Source: CAZKTO01 sp964555685 (GTDB lineage: Bacteria > Chloroflexota > Dehalococcoidia > SHYB01). From it: a stretch of DNA of 64,000 nt. The notes under the pieces were generated by a model that had not been told where the DNA came from, did no database searches, and saw nothing but the letters and a program-made list of their open reading frames with translations. Location: contig CAZKTO010000002.1 of assembly GCA_964555685.1 (NCBI GenBank), positions 47,839 through 111,838 of the forward strand. The letters run 5' to 3'. The position numbers and the translations under genes are program-made. Below, piece after piece: positions 8,971-17,860 of the stretch (position 1 is the first letter of the stretch; each line of letters starts with the position of its first letter).

Positions 8971-9768
8971 TCACCTGGCCCGGGCGAACTCCGTGACCAG
9001 CCGCGCCAGGCGGTGCGGCTGCTCCAGGTCCACGGCGTGCCCGCACCCCTCGATGACCTCCAGCCGCGCGCTCTTCAGCGCCTGGACGTAGAGCTCTCCG
9101 CACTCCAGGGGCACGATGCGGTCCTCGCGGCCCCACACCACGAGGGCGGGCGTCCCGACGCCCGGCAGGAGGAGCGGCAGCGTCTGGTTGAACATGTTGG
9201 GCTTCCAGGCGATGCGGCAGGTCATCTCCCGCTGCGTCTCCCACAGGTCCAGCCGCTCGTATGGCGGCTCGGCTCCGTAGGCCGCCTCGAAGTTCCGCGG
9301 GTCGTGGAAGCCCGTTCGGGCGTAGGTCTCGCTATTGACCAGGAACTGATCGAAGATCTCGCCCTTCTTCGGCTGGAGGCCCATGGGGGCGACCAGGACC
9401 ATCCGACGGAACAGGCGCTCGCACATGGTCGCCATCTCGGCGGCCAGCCACCCGCCGAAGCCCAGGCCCACCACGGTGAAGGAGTCCAGTCCCAGGGCCT
9501 TGAAGAGCTGAAGCTCGATGACGGCGAGGTCGCGGATATGCAAGGGCCAGGACCAGCTCTTGGCCTCCGTCTGGTGGTAGCCCGGGTGGATGGGGTGGTA
9601 GACGGTGAAGCGCTCCGCCATCTCGTCCAGGAACGGCTGGCGCTCCGGGAAGCCGGTGTCCCGGTGCAGGACGACCAGCGGGTCCCCCTTGCCGCCCTTG
9701 AGGACGCGGACGCCGCCGCCCAGGACCTGGACCGTCTGCTCAGACCACGTCTGCAACGCCTGTGTCAC
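8971..9768 (-). CDS. alpha/beta-hydrolase-fold protein with Gly at the nucleophile position
   Basis: A 265-residue alpha/beta-hydrolase-fold protein. The strand-turn-helix normally reading G-H-S-x-G-G is G-L-G-F-G-G, so residue 103 is Gly instead of the nucleophilic Ser. Asp in WGREDRIVP and His244 (GCGHAVDL) are kept. It may catalyse a non-covalent reaction, as some cofactor-free oxygenases and lyases of this fold do, or be a binding protein. The GTG start at 9768 follows GGAGGG. It is the first gene of a likely two-gene operon with the LLM oxidoreductase. Confidence 0.85.
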   Translation of the reverse strand: MTQALQTWSEQTVQVLGGGVRVLKGGKGDPLVVLHRDTGFPERQPFLDEMAERFTVYHPIHPGYHQTEAKSWSWPLHIRDLAVIELQLFKALGLDSFTVVGLGFGGWLAAEMATMCERLFRRMVLVAPMGLQPKKGEIFDQFLVNSETYARTGFHDPRNFEAAYGAEPPYERLDLWETQREMTCRIAWKPNMFNQTLPLLLPGVGTPALVVWGREDRIVPLECGELYVQALKSARLEVIEGCGHAVDLEQPHRLARLVTEFARAR

Positions 9769-10102
9769 GAAACCCTCCGTGCCCCCGTTGGCAAGTCAGG
9801 CCAGCCTGCCATGCTCCCGCCGGGGCGGGCCGCCGTAGATTGTAGCACGAGCGGAAGGGCGTCCCGAGAGCCCCGCTCCACGGAGACGCCTCCCGGCGGC
9901 TTCGCGAGTGCATGTGACGGGACTGGCGACCGGCTCGCGTATCGTACGAATGGATTCGTCGAGCCGTCAATCTCCGGCGCAATCGCGCGGCCCGCCTGCG
10001 GCGGGTTGGTTAGCACCCCCTGGACACTCGCACACCGTTCCGGTACCTTGTAGCCGCCAGCGCCCTGGGAACGGTCTGCGAGCGGCGCCGGCGGAGGCAG
10101 CC
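9769..10102. other. intergenic region between divergent genes
   Basis: Contains the 15-nt hairpin sequence CCCGCCTGCGGCGGG at 9991-10005, found again in inverted form inside two coding sequences. A possible rightward promoter lies at 10021-10049. No further gene was recognised. Confidence 0.5.
10021..10049 (+). promoter_or_regulatory. possible promoter of the amidohydrolase pair
   Basis: TGGACA (10021-10026), 17-nt spacer, TACCTT (10044-10049). The match to consensus is moderate only. Confidence 0.3.
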
Positions 10103-11212
10103 ATGGCCACTCCTCTCGCCATCTCATCCGACTCCCATGTGGTGGAGCCGCCCGGCCTCTGGGTGGACCGCATCGAACCGGCCTTCCGGGACCGCGCGCC
10201 GCGGGTGGTCCGCCGCGACGGCGCCGACTACTGGCAGTGCCAGGGCGCGACGCTCGCATCCGTGGGCATGATGCTGAGCGCCGGCGTCGAGCCCTCGCGC
10301 ATCCGGCCCCACATCCGCTACGAGGAGGGCCACGCCGGCGGATGGGACCCCCACCGCCGCATCCAGGACATGGCCGCCGATGGCGTCGTGGCCGACGTCC
10401 TCTATCCCAGCATCGCTCTCCGCATCTTCGAGATGCAGGACATCCCGCTCCTCAACGCCTGCCTCGCCGCCTACAACACCTGGATCGCCGAGTTCTGCCA
10501 GGCCTACCCCAGGCACATGAAGGGCATCGCCGTCGTCTCCCTCGACGACGTGGCGCGGGCCGCGGCGGAGCTCCAGCGGACCCGCAAGCTGGGCCTCGCC
10601 GGCGTCATGATCTGCGTCGACCCAGGCAGCGAGACCTCCTACGGCGACCCCTCCTACGACCAGTTCTGGGCCACGGCGCAGGAGCTGGAGATGCCGGTGA
10701 CGCTCCACGTGGGCTCGCAGCGCAAGGCCAGCCGGACCATCGGCGACGCCATCATCGGCCACCTGTACATCCAGAAAGCGCTGGCCGACCTGGTCTGCTC
10801 GGGCATCTTCCAGCGCCTGCCGCGGCTCAAGGTCATCTCCGCCGAGGCCGATGTCACCTGGGCCGCCCACCTCATCGAGAAGCTGGACAAGAGCTTCACG
10901 TTCCTTCGAACGCGATTCCCCATCGCCACCGACCGCCCCCCCAGCCAGATCTTCCGCGATCACGTCTGGCTGACCTTCATCCGCGACCTCGCCCTGGTGC
11001 ACGTCCGGCATCTGGTCGGCGTCGACCGGATCATGTGGTCGTCCGACTACCCGCACCACGACAGCACGTGGCCCCGCTCGCAGGAGGTCATCGCCCAGCA
11101 CTTCGACGGCATCCCCGAGAGCGAGCGCCGCCGCATGGTCTGGGAGAACGTCGCCGAGCTCTACGGGTTCGAGCGGGGGCTGCAACCGGTGGCCGCGCAG
11201 GCCGTGTCGTAG
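10103..11212 (+). CDS. amidohydrolase family protein (amidohydrolase_2, metal-dependent TIM barrel)
   Basis: A 369-residue protein starting ATPLAISSDSHVVEPP, the D-x-H metal motif at the N-terminus of amidohydrolase_2 proteins. Further marks are PRLKVISAEADVTW and the near-C-terminal MWSSDYPHHDSTWP with the last metal Asp. Members act as decarboxylases or hydrolases on aromatic or cyclic acids. The ATG at 10103 follows GGCGGAGG. It is followed 31 nt later by a paralogue with the same N-terminal and C-terminal motifs, so the pair arose by tandem duplication and probably forms one operon. Confidence 0.9.
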   Translation: MATPLAISSDSHVVEPPGLWVDRIEPAFRDRAPRVVRRDGADYWQCQGATLASVGMMLSAGVEPSRIRPHIRYEEGHAGGWDPHRRIQDMAADGVVADVLYPSIALRIFEMQDIPLLNACLAAYNTWIAEFCQAYPRHMKGIAVVSLDDVARAAAELQRTRKLGLAGVMICVDPGSETSYGDPSYDQFWATAQELEMPVTLHVGSQRKASRTIGDAIIGHLYIQKALADLVCSGIFQRLPRLKVISAEADVTWAAHLIEKLDKSFTFLRTRFPIATDRPPSQIFRDHVWLTFIRDLALVHVRHLVGVDRIMWSSDYPHHDSTWPRSQEVIAQHFDGIPESERRRMVWENVAELYGFERGLQPVAAQAVS

Positions 11213-11243
11213 GAGGCGTCGTAGGAGTGGAGGAGGAGGAGCC

Positions 11244-12329
11244 ATGAGCCGCTTCAACGTCATCTCGGCGGACTCGCACGTGGTGGAGCCGCCCGATCTC
11301 TGGGTCAGCCACATCGAGCCGTCCTACCGCTCGCGGGCGCCCCACGTGGTGCGCGGACCCACGACGGACACCTACGTCTGCGAGGGGACGACGATCGTGC
11401 CGGTGGGCCTGCTCGCCGGCGCCGGCCGCACCGACGACCAGGTGCGTAAGGAGGGGCGCTACGACACCGATATCCTGCCCGGCGGCTACGACCCCGAGGC
11501 TCGCCTGGCGGACATGGCCCTGGACGGCGTGGACGCCGAGGTCCTCTACCCCACGGTGGCGCTGCGCATGTTCGCGCTCAAGGATACCGGCTTCCAGAAG
11601 GCGTGCTTCCAGGCCTACGACACCTGGATCGCCGGCTTCTGCCGGGCCCACCCCGATCGCTACAAGGGGATCGCCCTTATCGCCACCGACGACATCGAGG
11701 GCGCCGTCTCGGAGCTCCATAGGACGCGGAGGCTGGGGCTCGCCGGGGCCATGATCGCGCTCTGGCCCAACGAGGACAGCCCCTACCATCACCCGCGCTA
11801 CGATCCCATGTGGGCCGCCGCCCAGGAGCTGGGGATGCCCGTGAGCCTCCACATCGCCACCGAGCGCAACCCCAAGGACAAGACCCTCGCCGAGCTCACC
11901 ACCACGCCCGTCTGGGTCCAGCGGGCCATCGCCGGGCTCATCTTCAACGGCCTCTTCGACCGCTTCCCGCGCCTCAAGGTCGTCTCGGCCGAGAACGACA
12001 TCGGCTGGGCGGGCAACTTCATCGACCGGATGGACTTCTTCGCCACGCGCAGCCGCCGCCTGCACACCCACGATCTCCTGTGCAAGGGCCTGCCCCGGGA
12101 CTACTTCCGGGAGAACGTCCGGCTGACGTTCATGAAGGACCTGCCGGGGATCGCGGCCCGCCGCTGCATCGGCGTGGAGACGATCATGTGGTCGTCCGAC
12201 TACCCGCACCACTCGGCCACGTGGCCCCACTCGCAAGAGGTCCTGGCCGAGCACTTCGAGGGCGTGCCGGAGGCGGAGCGGCGCCGGATCGTCTGCGAGA
12301 ACGCCGCGGGTCTCTACGGGTTCGCGTAG
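11244..12329 (+). CDS. amidohydrolase family protein (amidohydrolase_2), tandem paralogue
   Basis: A 361-residue protein beginning SRFNVISADSHVVEPPDLW. It keeps the same motif order as its upstream neighbour: D-S-H near residue 10, PRLKVVSAENDIGW in the middle and MWSSDYPHHSATWPHS near the C-terminus. A strong GGAGGAGGAGGAG site precedes the ATG. It is probably translated from the same transcript as the upstream copy; the two may handle related substrates or form mixed oligomers (inference). Confidence 0.9.
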   Translation: MSRFNVISADSHVVEPPDLWVSHIEPSYRSRAPHVVRGPTTDTYVCEGTTIVPVGLLAGAGRTDDQVRKEGRYDTDILPGGYDPEARLADMALDGVDAEVLYPTVALRMFALKDTGFQKACFQAYDTWIAGFCRAHPDRYKGIALIATDDIEGAVSELHRTRRLGLAGAMIALWPNEDSPYHHPRYDPMWAAAQELGMPVSLHIATERNPKDKTLAELTTTPVWVQRAIAGLIFNGLFDRFPRLKVVSAENDIGWAGNFIDRMDFFATRSRRLHTHDLLCKGLPRDYFRENVRLTFMKDLPGIAARRCIGVETIMWSSDYPHHSATWPHSQEVLAEHFEGVPEAERRRIVCENAAGLYGFA

Positions 12330-12431
12330 GCTTGGCCTCACCCCGGCCTTCGCCAGCGGCGGGTCCGCCCCATCTCCCACCGGGAGAGGGGGCTGGGGGA
12401 GAGTCCTCGTGGCGCCTCGGCCCGAACGGGC

Positions 12432-13622
12432 CTACGTCCGCCGCCCGCCCTTGGCCGCTCGCGCCGGCGCCCTGACGCCGTAGGCCTCGAGCGCGTTCTC
12501 GCCCAGTATCTTGCGCCGTGCCGGCTCGGGGACGCCCTCCAGGCTGCGCATCAGTTCAGCGGTCTGGGACGGCGCAGTCACGTCGAAGTGCGGGAAGTCC
12601 GTAGCCCAGATGATGCGGTCGTCGCCCACGAGGCTGGGCAGGAACTGGTACGCCGAGTCGTCGGGGTCGCACGAGATCCAGCACTGGCGCTTGAAGTACC
12701 CGCTGGGCAGCAGCGACTTGCCGTCGCGCTCCGACGGCATCATCTCCCACCAGTGGTCCATCTGGTCCAGCCAGTGCGGCAGCCAGCCGCCGCCCGACTC
12801 CAAGACCAGGACCTTGAGGCGCGGGAAGCGTTCGAGCACGCCCGTGCCCACCAGTAAATTGACGCCGAAGTAGTTGTCGAACAGGAAGTGCATCACCTTC
12901 ATGCCGGGGTACAACGGCATGTTCCACTTCTTGGCGAAGGGCAGGTAGGCCTGGCCTGTGCCCCAGACCTCCCACGTGCCGCCGGGGTGCAGGCCCACGG
13001 GCACGGCCAGGTCCTGCGCCTCGGCCCACACCACGTCGAACTCCCGCGAGTGCAGCATGTAGTCGTTGTACGCGTTCGGGCGCACCATCACGCCGCGGAA
13101 CCCCAGCTTTTCGACGGCGCGACGCAGCTCCTTGGCCGCCGCCGGAGGGTCCTGCCATGGCACGAGCGCCACCCCGAACATCCTGTCAGGGGCGTGGCCG
13201 CAGTAGCCGGCCAGCCAGTCGTTGTAGATCTCGCAGGCCAGGCGGGCGTGCTCCCGGTCTCGGATGCCGTTGAGGTAGAGGGCCAGCGAGGGGTACATGA
13301 ACGCGATATCGATCCCCTCGCGGTCGAGCTCCTTGATGCGCAGGCCCGGGTCGAAGCCGGCGGGGTCGCCGTCGGTGTAGCGAATGCCGCGCCAGTGACG
13401 GCGCCGCTGCTCCTCGGTGAAGCGCGCCGCGCCGATGTTGCCCGCGCCGGGGGCCGTCATGACCACGTTGTCTCGCTCGACGATGAGCGCGTCCCCGTCC
13501 CGCTGCTTCGAGTACTCCGTGCGCAGCGCCACGTCCTTGTACTTGGCGGGCAGGTTCTTCGTCCATAAGTCCGGCGGCTCCAGGATGTGTCCGTCGGCGT
13601 CCACGATCAGGGACCTCTCCAT
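12432..13622 (-). CDS. amidohydrolase family protein (amidohydrolase_2)
   Basis: A third, more distant amidohydrolase_2 of 396 residues. The N-terminus reads MERSLIVDADGHILEPPDLW (D-x-H). The C-terminal metal motif is IIWATDFPHFDVTAPSQ and PRLKVLVLESGGGW is the central block. ATG at 13622 was used; the GTG one codon upstream (13625) has slightly better spacing from the GGAGGG site and is an equal alternative. It is convergent with the tandem pair, so it is independently transcribed. Confidence 0.9.
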   Translation of the reverse strand: MERSLIVDADGHILEPPDLWTKNLPAKYKDVALRTEYSKQRDGDALIVERDNVVMTAPGAGNIGAARFTEEQRRRHWRGIRYTDGDPAGFDPGLRIKELDREGIDIAFMYPSLALYLNGIRDREHARLACEIYNDWLAGYCGHAPDRMFGVALVPWQDPPAAAKELRRAVEKLGFRGVMVRPNAYNDYMLHSREFDVVWAEAQDLAVPVGLHPGGTWEVWGTGQAYLPFAKKWNMPLYPGMKVMHFLFDNYFGVNLLVGTGVLERFPRLKVLVLESGGGWLPHWLDQMDHWWEMMPSERDGKSLLPSGYFKRQCWISCDPDDSAYQFLPSLVGDDRIIWATDFPHFDVTAPSQTAELMRSLEGVPEPARRKILGENALEAYGVRAPARAAKGGRRT

Positions 13623-13690
13623 CACTGCTGCCCTCCTTCGGCGCGTCGTCAGGCCGCTGGCCGTTCAGCTCCCGGATCGACGGGAACCCG

Positions 13691-14215
13691 CTAGTCTACC
13701 ACGGGCCCGCTCTCTGCCTCGGCGGCCAGCCCGTCCAGCGCCGCGCCGCTGAGGCGGTACCCGGTCCACTCATCCGTCGCCGCCGCCCCAACCTTGTGCC
13801 ACAGAGCGATGGCAGGCCGGTTCCAGTCGAGGGTGGACCACTCGAGACGGGCACAGCCACGCTCCTTCGCGAGCCTGGCCAGATAGACCATCATGTACCT
13901 GCCAATGCCGTGCCGACGCAGCTTCTCCGCCACGATCAAGTCCTCAATGTATAGCCCTGGCTTGCCACGGAACGTCGAGAAGCTGGTGACGACCAGCGCG
14001 TAGGCTACCGGGCGTCCACGATAGAACGCCAGGAACGCCTCCGCCACCGGACGCTCGCCGAAGAGCCCCCGCCGCAGGTCGGCCTCCGTCGCCACCACCT
14101 CGTGCGCGAGCCGCTCGTAGGCCGCCAGCTCCTTGACGAACGCGAGGATCTGGGGCACGTCCTCCGCCCTCGCCGGCCGGATGACCAGGTCCGTAAGCTC
14201 GATGCGCCGCCTCAT
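13691..14215 (-). CDS. GNAT N-acetyltransferase, diamine (SSAT-like) type
   Basis: A 174-residue single-domain GNAT. The acetyl-CoA motif A region is IVAEKLRRHGIGRYMM (R-x-x-G-I-G). The flanking blocks GLYIEDL and CARLEWSTLDWNRPAI...GAAATDEWTGYRL match the spermidine/spermine or thialysine acetyltransferase-like subgroup. A role in polyamine or amino-acid side-chain acetylation is an inference from the subgroup. The ATG at 14215 has a GGGAGC ribosome site. It follows the distant amidohydrolase gene region on the same strand with a 68-nt gap. Confidence 0.88.
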   Translation of the reverse strand: MRRRIELTDLVIRPARAEDVPQILAFVKELAAYERLAHEVVATEADLRRGLFGERPVAEAFLAFYRGRPVAYALVVTSFSTFRGKPGLYIEDLIVAEKLRRHGIGRYMMVYLARLAKERGCARLEWSTLDWNRPAIALWHKVGAAATDEWTGYRLSGAALDGLAAEAESGPVVD

Positions 14216-14416
14216 GCTCCCGTCTCGCCTCCGGTGCGAGGGCCCCTATCGGCTCGCCGGAACCTCGTGAGGTGCCCATCGCCACGTCCTGCCGCTGTGC
14301 GGACTATAATGCCTGCGGCCCGCGCCGCCAAGCGAGTGCTCGTCTGGGACGAGCACGAATCCTGAGTGACCGAATGTGCCATGAGGGAACGAAGGACCTA
14401 CCTCAGAGGAGTCCCC

Positions 14417-15424
14417 ATGCCGCTGCCCCGTGAGCTGCCGAAAGATGTCGCGTCGCTCATTGGAGTATGGGGCCCGGACGACGTGGGCCCGGTCGTCGTC
14501 GACCGCGCCTTCCTCGACCACTGGTGCGAGGTCTTTCAGGACGCCAACCCCTGCTACACGGACGACGCCCGCGCGGCGGGGAGCCGCCACGGCGTGCGCA
14601 TCGCGCCGGCGGTGGCGTGCATGGCGCTGGCGATGCCGTACGCCTGGCGCCCGCCGCAGGCGGGTGGGACGCCGCCCAGGCCCGCCTGGGTCCCGCCGTA
14701 TCTCTTGATGCGCCAGCGGCTCCAACTGGGCGGCGCCGTGGGCCTCTTCATGCGCCTGGAGTTCCACCGGCCGATCCGTCTCGGCGACCGGATGCGCCGG
14801 CGCGGGCGCATGGTCGCCATCGAGGGGCCGCGGATGACGGGCGTCGGCGAGGGCTACGCCGTCGCGCAGGAGCAGGAGCACGCGAACCAGGACGGGGCGC
14901 CGGTGGCCTCGGTGCGGCTCAAGACGTTCATCTACGAGGCCGGGCCTCGCCCGCCGGAGCGGCTCGTCCACGGCTTTCTGCCGGGCCTCTACACCGACCG
15001 CTCGGGCTACCGGCTGCCGCCGCACCTCGCCGGCGAACGCCCAGCGCAGCCGCTGGTCTTCCCCAACCCGCCCCTCATGCTCTTCCGGGCGGCCTCGGCC
15101 CTGCGCGACTGGAACATCTACCACGTGGACTCGGAGCACGTGCGCGCCCACGGCGGCGTCGTGGCCATGTACAACAGCATCCTGTTCATCATGGCCCTCT
15201 TCAACCGCTTCGCCACCGACTGGTCGGGGCCCGAATGGGACCTGCGCCAGCTCGAGGGAGAGATCGGCGCCCTCATCCACCCGGGCGACACGGTGCGCAT
15301 CGAGGGCGTGGTGGCCCGGCGGTACGCCCAGGGCGCCGAGGAGCGCGTGGAGCTGGCCGCGGTGATGCGCACGGAGCGGTGGACGGTGATGCCGGCCACG
15401 CTCACCGTGGCGCGGCCTCGCTAG
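14417..15424 (+). CDS. MaoC-like / FAS1-type acyl dehydratase (double hot-dog)
   Basis: A 335-residue protein whose N-terminal half has the layout of FAS1-type MaoC dehydratases (VVDRAFLDHWCEVFQDANPCYTD, then IAPAVACMALAMP). The second half contains LEFHRPIRLGDRMRRRGR and a further hot-dog-like C-terminal part. Likely hydrates or dehydrates an acyl-CoA in fatty or branched acid breakdown. The ATG at 14417 follows AGAGGAG; an upstream in-frame ATG at 14366 would add 17 unlikely residues. Catalytic Asp/His pair not resolved with confidence by eye. Confidence 0.75.
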   Translation: MPLPRELPKDVASLIGVWGPDDVGPVVVDRAFLDHWCEVFQDANPCYTDDARAAGSRHGVRIAPAVACMALAMPYAWRPPQAGGTPPRPAWVPPYLLMRQRLQLGGAVGLFMRLEFHRPIRLGDRMRRRGRMVAIEGPRMTGVGEGYAVAQEQEHANQDGAPVASVRLKTFIYEAGPRPPERLVHGFLPGLYTDRSGYRLPPHLAGERPAQPLVFPNPPLMLFRAASALRDWNIYHVDSEHVRAHGGVVAMYNSILFIMALFNRFATDWSGPEWDLRQLEGEIGALIHPGDTVRIEGVVARRYAQGAEERVELAAVMRTERWTVMPATLTVARPR

Positions 15425-15503
15425 CGGACCTTTCCGCCCCAAGCTCACTGGATTTGTTGTGGGGACCGCTCTTGCAAGGGTAAGTATCCCTTGGTGATAT
15501 AAG

Positions 15504-15899
15504 TCACCCTATCGTTGGGTAGTGCTTGTAACTGCTCGCGAGATGGCCGCGTGGAGACAGGAATCTGGCAAATGGTCTTGGCTGCGTCACATCGAGAAGT
15601 TCCAGAACATCCCACTTCCCGAGAAGAAGCTTCAGGGACTTTGGCGGAAGAATCTTCCCGGTCGTCAGGAAAACTATACCGACCTTTTCACGGATGATCG
15701 TATCTCTCTCATTGGGAACCAGAAGCATTTTCTTGTTGTAGCTGAAAACCAGCCATTGGTGCTGTCCGGCAAAGGCAAGCCAGTCCACGTCAGGCTGACC
15801 ACCCTTGCCTTGGCTGACTAAGGAACGAGCATGGTATCCGACTGCGGCAAGGGCAGTCGGTACTCCTGTGCCGACATCTTCGTCGCAAAGCAATTTCAA
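15504..15899 (-). CDS. PIN-like (DUF5615-type) toxin of a type II toxin-antitoxin pair
   Basis: A 131-residue protein beginning MKLLCDEDV, the acidic first strand typical of PIN-like DUF5615/Mut7-C-type toxins. DVDWLAFAGQHQWLVFSYNKK follows, where a second acidic cluster is expected. It starts with TTG at 15899, and the TTGA overlaps the TGA stop of the upstream DUF433 gene, so translation is probably coupled. RNase activity is inferred from the family, not seen. Codon usage is visibly more A/T-rich than neighbouring catabolic genes, consistent with mobility. Confidence 0.75.
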   Translation of the reverse strand: MKLLCDEDVGTGVPTALAAVGYHARSLVSQGKGGQPDVDWLAFAGQHQWLVFSYNKKMLLVPNERDTIIREKVGIVFLTTGKILPPKSLKLLLGKWDVLELLDVTQPRPFARFLSPRGHLASSYKHYPTIG

Positions 15900-16600
15900 G
15901 CGGCCACTTTCTCCGCATACTTCAATGCCCGTTCGACTTTATCGCGTGGCAGGTTGAAATCATTGGCGATGAAGTCGATAGTCTGGTTTGGCTCTTTCCA
16001 CCGCCAGTAGAGGGTGGCTATCGTCACCCCGCGACCCTGAAACGTGGGGACGCCCGCGCTGATTCTTGGATCAACTACAATTGGAATCTCCTTCCCCTGT
16101 GGAAACCACCGCGCAGCCAAGTCATCCTCGTACTCGAACTGCTCGATAACGTCCTCTACAAGACCGGGGAGAGTGTATAGGGAAGGCGTATCAATGGCCT
16201 GAAGGCTCTGCCCATGCAGGAGTTCCACGATATGCCCCCCAATCGCCCGTAGACGCAGGTGCGCGAAGGGATAGGTTAGGTCAAACTCCTTTTGGGCGTT
16301 CTCGTAGGCTTGTTTCACCGTCTGGAACGAAACGCCCTCGGCTTTGCGGAATTTACCTGCCACAACAATCTCGGCGAGTTGGAGGAACGAGACCATCGCG
16401 CCAGCGGATGGCATAGTATTGAACAGCGGCTTGACCTGCCTCGCTTGTCTCCTGTACCCCTGAGGCGTGACGGTCATGTCCTTCTTCGTATATCCGAAAA
16501 GCCAGTTCCTGACGGTCGTTGAAGATACATCGGCCAAACGCGCGGCCTCACCAAACGTGTACATCGGCTGCGTCCGGTGTCCGTTCATGTTGTCAGGCAT
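15896..16600 (-). CDS. DUF433 antitoxin with N-terminal MerR-like helix-turn-helix
   Basis: A 234-residue protein. Residues about 14-40 (YTFGEAARLADVSSTTVRNWL) form a MerR/HTH-17-like DNA-binding helix-turn-helix. The C-terminal 60 residues (PIVVDPRISAGVPTFQGRGVTIATLYWRWK) are the DUF433 domain found in antitoxins paired with PIN-like toxins. It precedes the toxin gene with a 4-nt overlap. A palindrome around a TATAAT box upstream suggests autorepression. The start is uncertain: ATG at 16600, with in-frame ATGs 4 and 12 codons later. Confidence 0.8.
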   Translation of the reverse strand: MPDNMNGHRTQPMYTFGEAARLADVSSTTVRNWLFGYTKKDMTVTPQGYRRQARQVKPLFNTMPSAGAMVSFLQLAEIVVAGKFRKAEGVSFQTVKQAYENAQKEFDLTYPFAHLRLRAIGGHIVELLHGQSLQAIDTPSLYTLPGLVEDVIEQFEYEDDLAARWFPQGKEIPIVVDPRISAGVPTFQGRGVTIATLYWRWKEPNQTIDFIANDFNLPRDKVERALKYAEKVAA

Positions 16601-16649
16601 GATCTATCCACCCCAGGCGGGCGACACTGCCATGTCCACCCGCCCTGTT

Positions 16650-16675
16650 GGCAGCATTATATATGCAATGCTACC
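16650..16675 (-). promoter_or_regulatory. palindromic operator over the -10 box of the toxin-antitoxin promoter
   Basis: Arms GGCAGCATT (16650-16658) and AATGCTACC (16667-16675) are complementary at 8 of 9 positions around an 8-nt A/T core. Read leftward, the core and right arm contain TATAAT. A convincing -35 box at 17 nt was not found. Confidence 0.6.
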
Positions 16676-16759
16676 AATTCGCCTCGGAATCAGTTAGATG
16701 ACGATGGCGCAGATGAAGGACCAGCCCAAACAGAAGACGCCCCAGGTCCGCTGGCGGGG

Positions 16760-17635
16760 TTACACGATCGCCAGGGGGTTGACGGCGCTCCCTGTCCCGC
16801 CGAAGACGCGGAGCGGCGCCAGCATGAACAGGAACTCGTAGACCCGGTCGCGGGCGATCTCCTCCAGGTCCATCATCTCGATCAGGTAGACGCCGGCGTC
16901 CTGGAGGAAGAGAGCGTGGATGTTCCGTCCCGGGAGCGGCCTGTCGGTACGGGGCCCGATGGCCGAGTTATCGCAGCCCAGGGCGCAGATGTCCTTCTTG
17001 ACGAGCCAGATGCCGGCGTCCTCGCCGATGCCCGGCTGGGTGCGGTTGTACTTCTCGGCGCTCTCGGCGTAGGTGAGGGGCCAGCCGGTGCGCAGGAGCA
17101 CCACGTCGCCCGGCTGCACCTGGACGCCCTGGCGCCGGCAGCATTCGTCCAGCTCCGCGGCCGTGATGACGTGGCCGCCCTCGAGATAGCGGACGCCCTT
17201 GGCCGCCCCCAGGTCCAGCAGCAGCCCGCGGGTGACCATGCTCTTGACGTTCTGGATGCCAAGCTTGCGCGAGCCCCGGCCCTCGACGAGGTCGCCCGAG
17301 TAGCCGTTGTAGAGCTTGTTCTCGCCGGTCCAGTAGTGGCAGAGGGCGTCTACGTGCGTCGTGGTGCCGTGGCAGCCCAGGACGAGGGTGTCGTCGGCGA
17401 CGAGCGCCACGTCGCGCGTGGGCCCGCCGAAGACCCGGACGAAGTGCTGGTTGGCCGACCGGAAGTCGAGCCGGGGCACGCCGGCCTCGCGGACGTCCGT
17501 GGCCAGGCTGTAGACCTTGCCCTTCTTCACGAGCCCCACGGCCTTGACGACCGCCTCCGGCGTCACGAGGTTCAGGGCGCCCAGCTCGTCGTTGGCTCCC
17601 CAGCGCCCCCAGTTGCTGAACCCTGGCTGGCCCAT
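16760..17635 (-). CDS. cyclase family protein (kynurenine formamidase-like)
   Basis: A 291-residue metal-dependent cyclase/formamidase-type hydrolase. The family signature H-x-G-T-x-x-H-x-D is H89-G-T-T-T-H94-V-D96, followed by H100. Members hydrolyse N-formyl-kynurenine, isatin or related cyclic amides. The ATG at 17635 follows GGAAGGGGG; the open frame continues 38 codons upstream without homology. It is divergent from the M24 pair, and substrate is unknown. Confidence 0.85.
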   Translation of the reverse strand: MGQPGFSNWGRWGANDELGALNLVTPEAVVKAVGLVKKGKVYSLATDVREAGVPRLDFRSANQHFVRVFGGPTRDVALVADDTLVLGCHGTTTHVDALCHYWTGENKLYNGYSGDLVEGRGSRKLGIQNVKSMVTRGLLLDLGAAKGVRYLEGGHVITAAELDECCRRQGVQVQPGDVVLLRTGWPLTYAESAEKYNRTQPGIGEDAGIWLVKKDICALGCDNSAIGPRTDRPLPGRNIHALFLQDAGVYLIEMMDLEEIARDRVYEFLFMLAPLRVFGGTGSAVNPLAIV

Positions 17636-17742
17636 GGCAGACCCCCTTCCAGTACCGAATCGTGCCGGGACTGCGCGCATTCTACCAGCGGGGCGATGGG
17701 CGCTCAACGCGAGGGGGGAGAGATCCGGCCGCCCGGCTTCCG

Positions 17743-17771
17743 TTGACATCGCGGGGGGCGTGTGCTATCAC
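17743..17771 (+). promoter_or_regulatory. promoter of the tandem M24 genes
   Basis: TTGACA (17743-17748), 17-nt spacer, TATCAC (17766-17771). The 90-nt leader that follows contains repeat-like words (GAGCCGAGCC, CCTGAGCCGCAGCGAAGG) shared with other gaps. Confidence 0.6.
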
Positions 17772-17860
17772 CATGGCGCCCCGATGCCCCACGAGCCGAG
17801 CCAAAGCCGCGAGTAAGCGTGGCGGGACGCGAGTCCTGAGCCGCAGCGAAGGATCTGCCC

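Noticed and set aside
15470..15510. Terminator pair after the MaoC-like gene
   Set aside because: Two short stems (5-6 bp) with no T run; too weak to call.
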